The notes under the pieces are model-generated. The model saw nothing but the letters and a program-made list of their open reading frames with translations, made no database searches and was not told the origin of the DNA. From positions 62,001 to 126,000 of the forward strand of contig JAPDPQ010000003.1 of the NCBI GenBank assembly GCA_034506395.1: 64,000 bases of DNA, given 5' to 3'. This document shows, piece after piece, positions 57,232 to 64,000 of this stretch. Within the stretch, counting starts at the first letter, position 1. Every line of letters starts with the position of its first letter. The position numbers and the translations under genes were made by a program. Origin of the DNA: a candidate division KSB1 bacterium (lineage in GTDB: Bacteria > Zhuqueibacterota > Zhuqueibacteria > Thermofontimicrobiales > Thermofontimicrobiaceae).

Positions 57232-57591
57232 ATGGAATTAAAACTGTACGTCTATAAAGCGCGGGTCGTAGAGGTTTACGATGGCGATACCTGCACTGTT
57301 GATATCGATTTAGGATTGCACACGTGGATTCATGGAGAGAAAATTCGTTTGGCCCGCATCAATGCTCCCGAAATCCGCGGCCCAGAGCGGCCCCAAGGAC
57401 TGGCCTCAAGAGATCATTTGAGACAGCTCATTCTTGATCGCCAAATCATTTTAGAAACGATTAAAGACGTGAAAGAAAAATACGGTCGCTATCTTGGCGA
57501 AATTTGGATCCAGGATGAAAACGGCCAATATTTCAATGTCAACGATCGGATGGTTCAGGATGGGCATGCGGTATATTCTGAGGACAATTAA
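57232..57591 (+). CDS. Small thermonuclease (SNase-like) domain protein
   Basis: This 119-residue SNase-fold protein has ARVVEVYDGDTCTVDIDLG (calcium Asp), IRLARINAPEIRGPE (catalytic Arg/Glu), KEKYGRYLGEIW (second catalytic Arg) and VQDGHAVYSED. It has no signal peptide and is likely intracellular. AGGAG lies 7 bases before the ATG. Function by family is calcium-dependent cleavage of DNA or RNA. Confidence 0.88.
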   Translation: MELKLYVYKARVVEVYDGDTCTVDIDLGLHTWIHGEKIRLARINAPEIRGPERPQGLASRDHLRQLILDRQIILETIKDVKEKYGRYLGEIWIQDENGQYFNVNDRMVQDGHAVYSEDN

Positions 57592-57622
57592 TACCTGCCC
57601 GTAATGCGCCCTTTGGCTGATC

Positions 57623-57953
57623 GCTTTCTTATGCTGAATTCTTAGGTCTGAAGCGCTTAGATTTCTGAAGGATCAAAATGTTTGAGTCATTCCGAACGCA
57701 GCGCAGCGAAGTGTGGAATCTTTATTTCTCACGAGATCAATTAACTGAACAGATTCCTCGCTTCGCTCGGAATGACTGGTTGATCGAATCTGTTGCTTTC
57801 TTATGATTGAATTCTTAACTGTAAAGTGCTTAGATTTCTGAAGGATCAAAATCTTTGAGTCACTCCGAGCGCGGCGCAGCGAAGTGAGGAATCTTTATTT
57901 CTCACGAGATCAATTAACTGAACAGATTCCTCGCTTCGCTCGGAATGACTGGT
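57623..57953. repeat. Tandem pair of MITE-like repeats
   Basis: Two copies of about 158 bp (57623-57780 and 57795-57953; period ~172) are nearly identical. Each contains an inverted pair: GTCATTCCGA...GGAATCT, about 25 bp left, and AGATTCCTCGCTTCGCTC with GGAATGAC right. These match the widespread GTCATTCCGAGCGAAG-type inverted elements of environmental genomes. There is no transposase. They lie downstream of the nuclease gene, between convergent genes. The rest of 57592-58130 holds nothing recognisable. Confidence 0.8.
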
Positions 57954-58130
57954 TTAGAGAATTTGCAGGAATATATTGAAGAGTTGCCAGAGGTAAAAAT
58001 GCATTTCAAGTTCTCCAGCGCGGCAACATTTGCCCGCTAAGCAAAGTTATCTTGCCGTTTTTAGCGAACCTGTTTCCGACACAAAACGAACCAGGACAAA
58101 GCAAATTTTAGCTGAACGCATAAATGCCTA

Positions 58131-59273
58131 TTACCATCCCACCACTTGACGATAGAACGGCAGCAATTCCTCGGCCATCATCTGATGTTCTTTTCGGTCC
58201 GGATGCCCTGTACAGCCTTTGCCATACGGACGCGAGAAAAAGAATAGATGGATTTTATCATTGTTCATGCTGTCATGGAAATGTTGAGCAATGGCAGTCA
58301 AATAGCTGCACAATTTGCGCCCTTTCTCTGGTGCAATGGCCGGGCTGCTCAGGCAGCAAATCCGTGCTTTGGGATAGCGTTTTCGGATCATTTGAATGAA
58401 CTGAATGTAGCTATTGACAAACGTCGCTGAATCAAGCTCGGCTCGTTGATACGAACCATCCCCATCGGAAAAATCATTGGTACCCAGGCAGATCGAGATC
58501 AAATCAGGAATGAACGTACTATCGTTCCAAGCAAAAGATGAATCCTTGTTGAGATACAAATTTTGATAAACATCGGGCATGGTTGGCCCTGGAGAATTCC
58601 AATTGCGGCAGATGCCAATGCCCGAAACCGAGCTAAGCAACCAATCGGCATTTAAAGCTCGCGCGACCTGCGGTCCATATGCCAAATAAGCGTTGTGTTG
58701 ATCATACCAAGTTCCAGAGTCACAAGACACTGTTTCCGTATCCAGCCCCATGCCGCAAGTGATGGAATTGCCGATGAACTCGATTTTATGTTGCAGCTTA
58801 TCCGTTATGGGCAACAGCGCCTCACAACGGATGCCTGCCAAAGCAATGTAGCCGGTCTGCGACTCGGTGGCCTTGCAAACCAGGAGCGAGTGCTCCCCAG
58901 CGCTAATATCCTGAACCACAGTGTATTCTGTTTGAGTGTTCGTAACCTTAATTCTCCCCAGATACTGGCCATCCAGTTCGACTGCAAGATATCCGTGATT
59001 GCCCCACAAGCCTTGATCCTCCAGCAGAAGCGCGCAAGATCGGCCCTTAAATTTCACCTGAAAGTACGCTCCGGCACCGCTGAGTTTAGGCTTTTGGGGC
59101 TCGGTAAAATCGATGCGGCCAACATAACGGATATTTGGATGATTAGCAGCATAAAAATTTTGAGATGCTGATAAAATATTTTGATAACAAACAACAAGCA
59201 AAGCCATGGATGAGACAACGATTATCAAGCTCGGTCTTCTTTTCAAGACTTTTTCTCCAAATTGGTCTCTCAT
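58131..59273 (-). CDS. CE2-like SGNH esterase (acetylxylan esterase-type)
   Basis: This 380-residue protein has an N-terminal membrane/signal segment (~15-38), then a beta-sandwich (about 45-150) that is characteristic of CE2, and a C-terminal SGNH domain. Block I is FIGNSITCGMG with nucleophile Ser; block III is CLGTNDFSDGDG; the C-terminal HPD..H region is TGHPDRKEHQMM. CE2 enzymes remove O-acetyl groups from xylan and related glycans. GAGGTG lies about 10 bases upstream of the ATG. It is probably periplasmic or surface-exposed. Confidence 0.85.
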   Translation of the reverse strand: MRDQFGEKVLKRRPSLIIVVSSMALLVVCYQNILSASQNFYAANHPNIRYVGRIDFTEPQKPKLSGAGAYFQVKFKGRSCALLLEDQGLWGNHGYLAVELDGQYLGRIKVTNTQTEYTVVQDISAGEHSLLVCKATESQTGYIALAGIRCEALLPITDKLQHKIEFIGNSITCGMGLDTETVSCDSGTWYDQHNAYLAYGPQVARALNADWLLSSVSGIGICRNWNSPGPTMPDVYQNLYLNKDSSFAWNDSTFIPDLISICLGTNDFSDGDGSYQRAELDSATFVNSYIQFIQMIRKRYPKARICCLSSPAIAPEKGRKLCSYLTAIAQHFHDSMNNDKIHLFFFSRPYGKGCTGHPDRKEHQMMAEELLPFYRQVVGW

Positions 59274-59365
59274 TGATTCAGAACACCTCTACTGCGCCAT
59301 TTCTTTCAATTATAGAGGCGGAAGGAACTTTTTTAAATTGATATCGGACCATTTACCTCACATAA

Positions 59366-60031
59366 TCATTTTACCCACCGATTCAAAAATTCAACCGCCT
59401 CATGGGGATTGGGGGAATAAAAGTCTGCGCCGATGCGATCGCAGAATTCCTGCGTGATCGGAGCCCCGCCTACCAGCACTTTTATTTCAGGATATCTTTC
59501 TTTGATGGCCTTGACGCTATTCGCCATATTGGGCATCGTGGTGGTTAACAAAGCCGAGAGGCCAACAGAACACCCTGGGTGCTGTGAAATCGCTTCCAAA
59601 AATTTATGGGTCGGCACATCCACTCCGAGATCGATCACCTCAAATCCACCGCCACGGATCATCATTGAGACGAGATTTTTGCCAATATCGTGGAGATCTC
59701 CAGCGACAGTTCCTATGACGAATGTGCCCTTATGTTTCACCTGAGAGGACTCGATAAAAGGACGGATATGTTTGAGTACCGCATTCATGGCCTCGCCAGA
59801 AATGATGAGATTGGTGACAAACGCTTTTCCTTCGCTGAACTCCTTGCCAACGCGATCCATGCCCCTCATACAGGCCTCTAATAGGACGAACGGCTCAATC
59901 CCTTCTTTAATGGCTTGGGCAGCTAACTCGTCCGCGCCATCCTGATCTTTCATATCCGGCGGGAACCAGGCGGATCGAGAAACTTTTCCCTTAGCTACAC
60001 ATAATGCAATCTTTTCGACGATGTCTTCCAT
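59366..60031 (-). CDS. Corrinoid (cobalamin-binding) protein of the methyltransferase type
   Basis: This 221-residue protein has an N-terminal helical cap domain (~1-100) and a B12-binding Rossmann domain with the lower-axial motif DLHDIGKN (GTVAGDLHDIG), then LGVDVPTHKF and VLVGGAPITQEF. It resembles MtaC/MtbC/MtgC-type corrinoid carriers that accept a methyl group from a substrate-specific methyltransferase. GGGAG lies 7 bases upstream of the ATG. It stands at the 3' end of the C1 gene cluster, after metF. The substrate-specific methyltransferase is not in the window. Confidence 0.9.
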   Translation of the reverse strand: MEDIVEKIALCVAKGKVSRSAWFPPDMKDQDGADELAAQAIKEGIEPFVLLEACMRGMDRVGKEFSEGKAFVTNLIISGEAMNAVLKHIRPFIESSQVKHKGTFVIGTVAGDLHDIGKNLVSMMIRGGGFEVIDLGVDVPTHKFLEAISQHPGCSVGLSALLTTTMPNMANSVKAIKERYPEIKVLVGGAPITQEFCDRIGADFYSPNPHEAVEFLNRWVK

Positions 60032-60234
60032 ATTCGTTCTCCCTACCTTTTAACACAACTGGACTGCTTGGAGCAAATCAATAATTAAAATTTTAAATCA
60101 AAGACAAAGTTAGTAGCGCAATAATTCTCCTCAAAATGATTCGCTCTATTCGTCCAATAGGTGAATTTATCGGCTAATAAATCAGCGAAATTCAAAGTCA
60201 GAAATTTCCGTCATGTTCAATATCCAAAGGCCTT

Positions 60235-61116
60235 CTATTTGACCTGCTGAATGATAGTCGGCGTAATGCTCTCCCACATCACAGGCATCAAATGGATGCC
60301 CCGAACTCCTTCGATCGTTCTCAACGTCTGGATAATTTCCACAGCGATCTGTATCCCTTCTTCTTTGGGGTCGCTCGCTTGATTCATTCGCTCGACATAT
60401 TCATCACTGATCTTGACTCCAGGGACCTCCTGCTTCATATAAAGCAAAGCTTTGGCCGATTTCACTGGCATGACTCCAGCCAAAATTGCAGCTCGTTTAT
60501 GGAGCCCCATCTCTACTACCCGATCCATCCATTTAGAAAACAGTTCTAAATCAAAAACTGGTTGAGTCTGGATGAAACGAGCGCCAGCTTCGATTTTTTT
60601 GAACAGACGGATAAGCCTCATTTCGAACGGCTGCGCAAAGGGATTAGCGGCAGCGCCGATGAGAAAATCGGTCGTCTTCTTCATCTCAAGGCCAGATAGG
60701 AGAAAACCGCGATTCAGCTTGGCTACCGTGGCGACCAGTTGGATGGAATCGAGATCGAATACGCCCCGGGCTTCTGGTTGATCGCCAAAGGTCTGATGAT
60801 CGCCAGTCAGGCAGAGCACGTTGGAGATGCCCAAGGCAGCCGCACCCAAAAGATCGCTTTGGATGGCTAATCGGTTGCGATCTCGGCAAGTCATCTGAAT
60901 GATCGGCTCCACACCCTCATCGAGAAGAATCTTGGCTGAGGCGATGCTCGATAACCGGACAATCGCCGTCTGATTATCCGTGATATTCACGGCATCGACA
61001 TAGCCTTTGAAGTATTGGGCCTTGTTCCGAATCACGTCCCCATCGCAGCTCTGTGGCGGACCAATCTCACCGCACCAGACAAATTGACCCGACTCAATCT
61101 TCTGCCTCAACGTCAT
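60235..61116 (-). CDS. metF: Methylenetetrahydrofolate reductase
   Basis: This protein of about 293 residues is a TIM-barrel flavoprotein of the MetF type. It has FVWCGEIGPPQS near the start (catalytic Glu), VNITDNQTAIVRLSS, NVLCLTGDHQTFGDQPEA, RFIQTQPVFDLE and AAILAGVMPVKS. It interconverts methylene-THF and methyl-THF. I favour the ATG at 61116, although a TTG at 61122 sits closer to the GGGAG site. It overlaps the small MTHFR C-terminal gene upstream, with which it probably forms a complex. Confidence 0.92.
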   Translation of the reverse strand: MTLRQKIESGQFVWCGEIGPPQSCDGDVIRNKAQYFKGYVDAVNITDNQTAIVRLSSIASAKILLDEGVEPIIQMTCRDRNRLAIQSDLLGAAALGISNVLCLTGDHQTFGDQPEARGVFDLDSIQLVATVAKLNRGFLLSGLEMKKTTDFLIGAAANPFAQPFEMRLIRLFKKIEAGARFIQTQPVFDLELFSKWMDRVVEMGLHKRAAILAGVMPVKSAKALLYMKQEVPGVKISDEYVERMNQASDPKEEGIQIAVEIIQTLRTIEGVRGIHLMPVMWESITPTIIQQVK

Positions 61117-61552
61117 GCCCAATAATCTCCCTCACTTTCTGCCGATCGTTTCGAACCAACCAAATGGGACCCGCGATCCGCTTCCTGAAAACGTTCAGCC
61201 ATGCCGAGGTCCCCTCTAAATTCCAATTATGAATTTTGTTGACTTTGTACAATAAGCTGAGACGCCGAAATCGCCGAGATCGATGATAGATACGATACCA
61301 GACGCACTTTCGCTCTGGATAAACTTCGCACGAGCCATCCTCCCCAGTTCCACCGCAAGGGCCATTCCGAAGCCGCTTGGGACAATTTTGACAACAAATA
61401 AACGCGGTCGAGGAGAGAATGCACTCGCCGCAGTGTTGGCAATGGAAGAGTGGCACTTTGATCGTACTTTCAAACAACAACATCAGGCGGGAAAATCTCC
61501 GCTCCCGTGCCGAAATCGCCGGCTTGTTGAATGTCACCAAATCGCTCAACAA
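61094..61552 (-). CDS. MTHFR C-terminal zinc/cysteine protein (MetV-like)
   Basis: This 152-residue protein has a Cys-rich centre: HCQHCGECILSS, then FICCQNCPKRLRNGPCGGT and EVYPERKCVWYR. This arrangement of Cys with NGPCGG matches the MTHFR_C domain found in MetV partners of MetF in Wood-Ljungdahl bacteria, where it supports the reductase with zinc or an iron-sulfur centre. Its end overlaps metF by about 23-29 bp, so the two are coupled. Confidence 0.85.
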   Translation of the reverse strand: MLSDLVTFNKPAISARERRFSRLMLLFESTIKVPLFHCQHCGECILSSTAFICCQNCPKRLRNGPCGGTGEDGSCEVYPERKCVWYRIYHRSRRFRRLSLLYKVNKIHNWNLEGTSAWLNVFRKRIAGPIWLVRNDRQKVREIIGHDVEAED

Positions 61553-61754
61553 TTTCGTTCCCTTTAACTAAAATTTTGATCACATGCATCATTTTGGATC
61601 TGAATCAAGGCCTGTTAAACCTATTCCAATTTTCTGATCACCTCAAATGAATTTCAAAAAACTATCAGATTCTCCTCCGCGATATTTCCCAGGCTATGAG
61701 ACACGCACTCCATTTGTGATCTCGATGCTCTCCGATTATGCCTTTTTGATCGGA

Positions 61755-62627
61755 TCATGAAAAATACATCATGACTCTCATGATCACCTCCACCCCATCC
61801 ATACGAAGCACATCCTTTAGACATTGCATGGCAGGATCATCATCCGGGAGCAGCGCATATTTGCGTTTCACTGAGCCAACGATGAAATTCAACCCTAACG
61901 GCATCGCCATGGTCAGAAATGCGCTCTCCAGAGGACCTTTCACTGGCGATCCATCCGGTTTCTTCGATGGTAACATGGCCGTGAAATTGCTCAATCCCAC
62001 TGAAATGTTGATCTCAGCGAAATCTGGATCCTGATGGATCAATTCGAGCACTTTCATCAGCCGTTTGAAATACCCTTTAGAATCGCTACCAATGGGCATA
62101 ATCCCAGGATCAAGAATAAGCTGATTATTGGTTACGTTTTTGATCCGTTCCCGAGCGATTTTCACGATGGATTTTGCTGTCGCATAGATTTGTTCGGCAG
62201 TTTGATTCATCACCACTTCGCCAGACTCGTCCCTTCCTTCCGTCAATAACAAAATCGGGATAAACGGTTGGATGGCGAAAAGATCGAACATTTCCAGTCG
62301 CGCTTCGGAGATCGAATTGAGGATGGGCATCCGATTGCCAGCGCGATCGGGATTATAAGCTTTTAAACCTGCTGCGGCGATATCTGGATCTGGGGTGTCA
62401 ATTGATAGAGGGACTGTGACCTGCTCCTGGATTTTTTTAACAACATTTGCCATAAACTCTGGTGTGCGTGGTCCAACATTGACATCGATGTAGGCAGCGC
62501 CTCGTTCCGCTTGAAACTTCGCCAGCTCTACAATCCCGTCAATATTGTTCGCCTCAAATAACTCATGAGTGGATGGCACGGAGTCATTAATAGACTCACC
62601 AATAATTGTTAGTCCCGAGATGCCCAT
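61755..62627 (-). CDS. Methyltetrahydrofolate:corrinoid methyltransferase (pterin-binding, AcsE/MtgA-like)
   Basis: This protein of about 290 residues belongs to the pterin-binding TIM-barrel family. It has LTIIGESINDSVPST, AAYIDVNVGPRTPEF, VPLSIDTPDPDIAAAGLKAY and NQLILDPGIMPIGSDSKG, with ISVGLSNFTAMLPSK. It transfers the methyl group between methyl-THF and the Co of a corrinoid protein. I chose ATG 62627, with GGAGG 8 bases upstream; an ATG at 62642 contains that site. It is the first gene of the C1 cluster. Confidence 0.92.
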   Translation of the reverse strand: MGISGLTIIGESINDSVPSTHELFEANNIDGIVELAKFQAERGAAYIDVNVGPRTPEFMANVVKKIQEQVTVPLSIDTPDPDIAAAGLKAYNPDRAGNRMPILNSISEARLEMFDLFAIQPFIPILLLTEGRDESGEVVMNQTAEQIYATAKSIVKIARERIKNVTNNQLILDPGIMPIGSDSKGYFKRLMKVLELIHQDPDFAEINISVGLSNFTAMLPSKKPDGSPVKGPLESAFLTMAMPLGLNFIVGSVKRKYALLPDDDPAMQCLKDVLRMDGVEVIMRVMMYFS

Positions 62628-62895
62628 TGAATTTACCTCCATTTATTTCAATTCATCCTGCTCCTACAGTTCATCCAGTCCAACAAGCTCAATAATATAA
62701 AAAATCATCCACTCTTGGCACGACCCCATGAGCGTCTGTTTCAGGATTGCCCTTTGATGTTCGTTTTCGCCGTGTCAGAAGAAATCATCGGCTGGATGGC
62801 GATCCTTCTCATGCCATTCATTAATACGCTGGTATGAAGTAACGATTTCACAGGGGTGCTGTGATGAATAGGACGGCTGACTTTTTTGGGGGAGT
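62628..62895. other. Long leader upstream of the C1 cluster
   Basis: If the promoter at 62896-62924 is used, the transcript carries a leader of about 260 bases before the first gene. I searched it for cobalamin, SAM and THF riboswitch signatures and recognised none. Confidence 0.3.
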
Positions 62896-62924
62896 AATAT
62901 AATATAAATTTCGCGCCAATGCAA
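62896..62924 (-). promoter_or_regulatory. Promoter for the C1 methyl-transfer cluster
   Basis: The minus strand reads TTGCAT, 17 bases, TATATT (4 and 5 of 6). Transcription would start near 62889. The remaining sequence to 63219 is AT-rich and holds no gene. Confidence 0.5.
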
Positions 62925-63219
62925 GCGAAAATTCGATTTTCATTGCATAGCCAATGCTAAGAGAGATCGAATTTTATCATATCATAATTTTGGCGTGTTA
63001 GCCCTTTACCTGATTGGACAATTGACATCACCTGCAAATTTTCTTCGTTATCCAATCACCAAGATTGCCGCACATTTGATAGCTGATAATTTACAAGTCG
63101 GTCAAAATCGACCTGGGATAGGATTTTGGATGATGTTATGTTCTATGCAAATGGGACTTCAATATGGCTGCTGACCATAAGGGACAGCCGCTCTCTGATC
63201 CGATATTTGCTTTCAAAGA

Positions 63220-64000
63220 TTACTGAAGAACAATCGCCTTTTCGTTGCCGTCATATAAAACTGTTACATCCGGTATGATCTGAAAATTCAAGCCAACCGG
63301 TTTTTGCGGCTGGATAAAAACGATCTCGAAAGTCCGTTTTTGCAGCATCCCAGGGAAATCCCCTTGCCGCTGGCCGACGTACAAAGCTCGTTTTTGTTCA
63401 TGATAACGAAATGGGATGATGGCGAATTGGCCGAGCTCATATTTGTAGTTAATGCCCTCGTCCTCATAAAGCGTAAACGAACCATCTGCTCCTGCATAAA
63501 CAAACAGCCGAATTGGCTCTGCCGGCTTTTCCATGGCGTATTGAATTTCTGGACCGCACGGCAAAATCGAGCCAGCCCTGACAAAAATAGGGATATCTGT
63601 ATACGGAGCGTCCGCCGTTATGGTCTGACCTCCTTTGAAATAGCGACCAGACTTCAGCTCGTACCAACCTGTTCCAGCAGGGAGATATACGCGACGCGAC
63701 CTGGCATGATATTCAGTAATTGGATTAACTAACAAAGCAGGCCCGAACATAAATTGATCGCCAATATTTAGCACATTTGGATCATTTTGGAAATCCATGA
63801 TCAAGGCGCGCATTATGGTGTAATGCTGATGGGTAACCATGCCTGCCAGCGAGTAAACATAAGGCATGAGCCGATAGCGTAGCTTATCATAAGCCAGCAT
63901 GGATTGATAGGCAAGGTGATCCTCCGGTGCGACATGGAATATTTCGCGATAAGGAAATTGGCCGTGCACGCGAAAAATCGGGCAAAATGCGCCAAACTGA
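63220..64000 (-). CDS. GH31 alpha-glycosidase, C-terminal part (runs off the right edge)
   Basis: The minus-strand frame enters at the window edge with QFGAFCPIFRVHGQFPYRE, the conserved C-terminal region of GH31 barrels, followed by LMPYVYSLAGMVTHQHYTIMRAL and DQFMFGPALLVNPI. After this come the C-terminal beta domains (VYLPAGTGWYELKSGRYFKGG, SFTLYEDEGINYKYELG). GH31 enzymes are alpha-glucosidases or alpha-xylosidases; the sequence seen does not say which. The catalytic nucleophile region lies outside the window. The HGQ after FRV is in the conserved barrel, so the real start is beyond 64000. Confidence 0.9.
   Translation of the reverse strand, partial: QFGAFCPIFRVHGQFPYREIFHVAPEDHLAYQSMLAYDKLRYRLMPYVYSLAGMVTHQHYTIMRALIMDFQNDPNVLNIGDQFMFGPALLVNPITEYHARSRRVYLPAGTGWYELKSGRYFKGGQTITADAPYTDIPIFVRAGSILPCGPEIQYAMEKPAEPIRLFVYAGADGSFTLYEDEGINYKYELGQFAIIPFRYHEQKRALYVGQRQGDFPGMLQKRTFEIVFIQPQKPVGLNFQIIPDVTVLYDGNEKAIVLQ

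Noticed and set aside
62628..62895. Cobalamin riboswitch in the leader of the C1 cluster
   Set aside because: No B12-box or the conserved core could be recognised, despite a corrinoid-linked operon.
1..64000. tRNA, rRNA, CRISPR, prophage or transposase genes
   Set aside because: No tRNA T-loop motif in context, no repeat-spacer array and no recognisable mobile-element gene was seen.

Overview
The window reads as a chromosomal segment of a Gram-negative bacterium of the Fibrobacteres-Chlorobi-Bacteroidetes (FCB) superphylum, most like the candidate KSB1/Calditrichota-type lineages. The evidence is two TonB-dependent receptors with N-terminal carboxypeptidase-regulatory domains, two PorV/PorQ-family outer-membrane proteins, several large secreted proteins ending in FlgD-like/type IX sorting-like domains, and two GWxTD-domain proteins. 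Several promoters combine a sigma70-like -35 (TTGACA) with a -10 reading TATATTTG, which also fits the Bacteroidetes TAnnTTTG element. The species cannot be named from the sequence alone. No tRNA, rRNA, CRISPR array, transposase or phage gene was seen.

Layout, left to right. 1-2945 (minus) holds the 5' end of a secreted protein and a GH42-like glycoside hydrolase. 3542-17706 (minus) is cassette A: TonB receptor, secreted CTD protein and PorV, then a hairpin, then a tightly coupled set of beta-propeller lipoprotein, SGNH-TPR protein, MFS/spermidine-synthase-like-TPR fusion and GWxTD protein. 18335-29175 (minus) is cassette B, with the same core order: DUF4397 lipoprotein, TonB receptor, secreted CTD protein, PorV, hairpin, GWxTD protein, lipoprotein. 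Cassette A has a strong promoter about 460 bp before its first gene and an intrinsic terminator inside that leader, which suggests attenuation or a small RNA. Both cassette leaders carry a long match to the 16S anti-Shine-Dalgarno tail.

29683-53218 (plus) is housekeeping and envelope metabolism: a NagB/PIG-L fusion, an OB-fold lipoprotein, polyprenyl diphosphate synthase, ApbE, a UDP-glucuronate decarboxylase-like epimerase, a GT9 heptosyltransferase-like protein, RsfS and ArgS, two PfkB kinases, YjbQ with an ECF-type ATPase, a purine permease, RfbD, a dolichol-phosphate-mannose-synthase-like GT2, a DASS anion transporter, and methylmalonyl-CoA mutase and epimerase flanking a Wzi-like protein. 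Many of these belong to surface polysaccharide or isoprenoid-linked glycan assembly and to the propionate/methylmalonyl route.

53464-54976 (minus) is a cluster of small redox or membrane genes: a thioredoxin-like lipoprotein, an FmdB zinc ribbon, DUF6132 and tiny ORFs. 55270-57591 (plus) encodes a secreted HExxH protein with a sorting domain and a small SNase-like nuclease. They are followed by two tandem copies of a MITE-like repeat. 58131-62627 (minus) has a CE2-like esterase and a one-carbon cluster: corrinoid protein, MetF, MetF C-terminal-domain zinc protein, and a methyltetrahydrofolate:corrinoid methyltransferase. Together these could move methyl groups between a corrinoid and tetrahydrofolate and interconvert methyl- and methylene-THF. 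The right edge holds the C-terminal third of a GH31 alpha-glycosidase.
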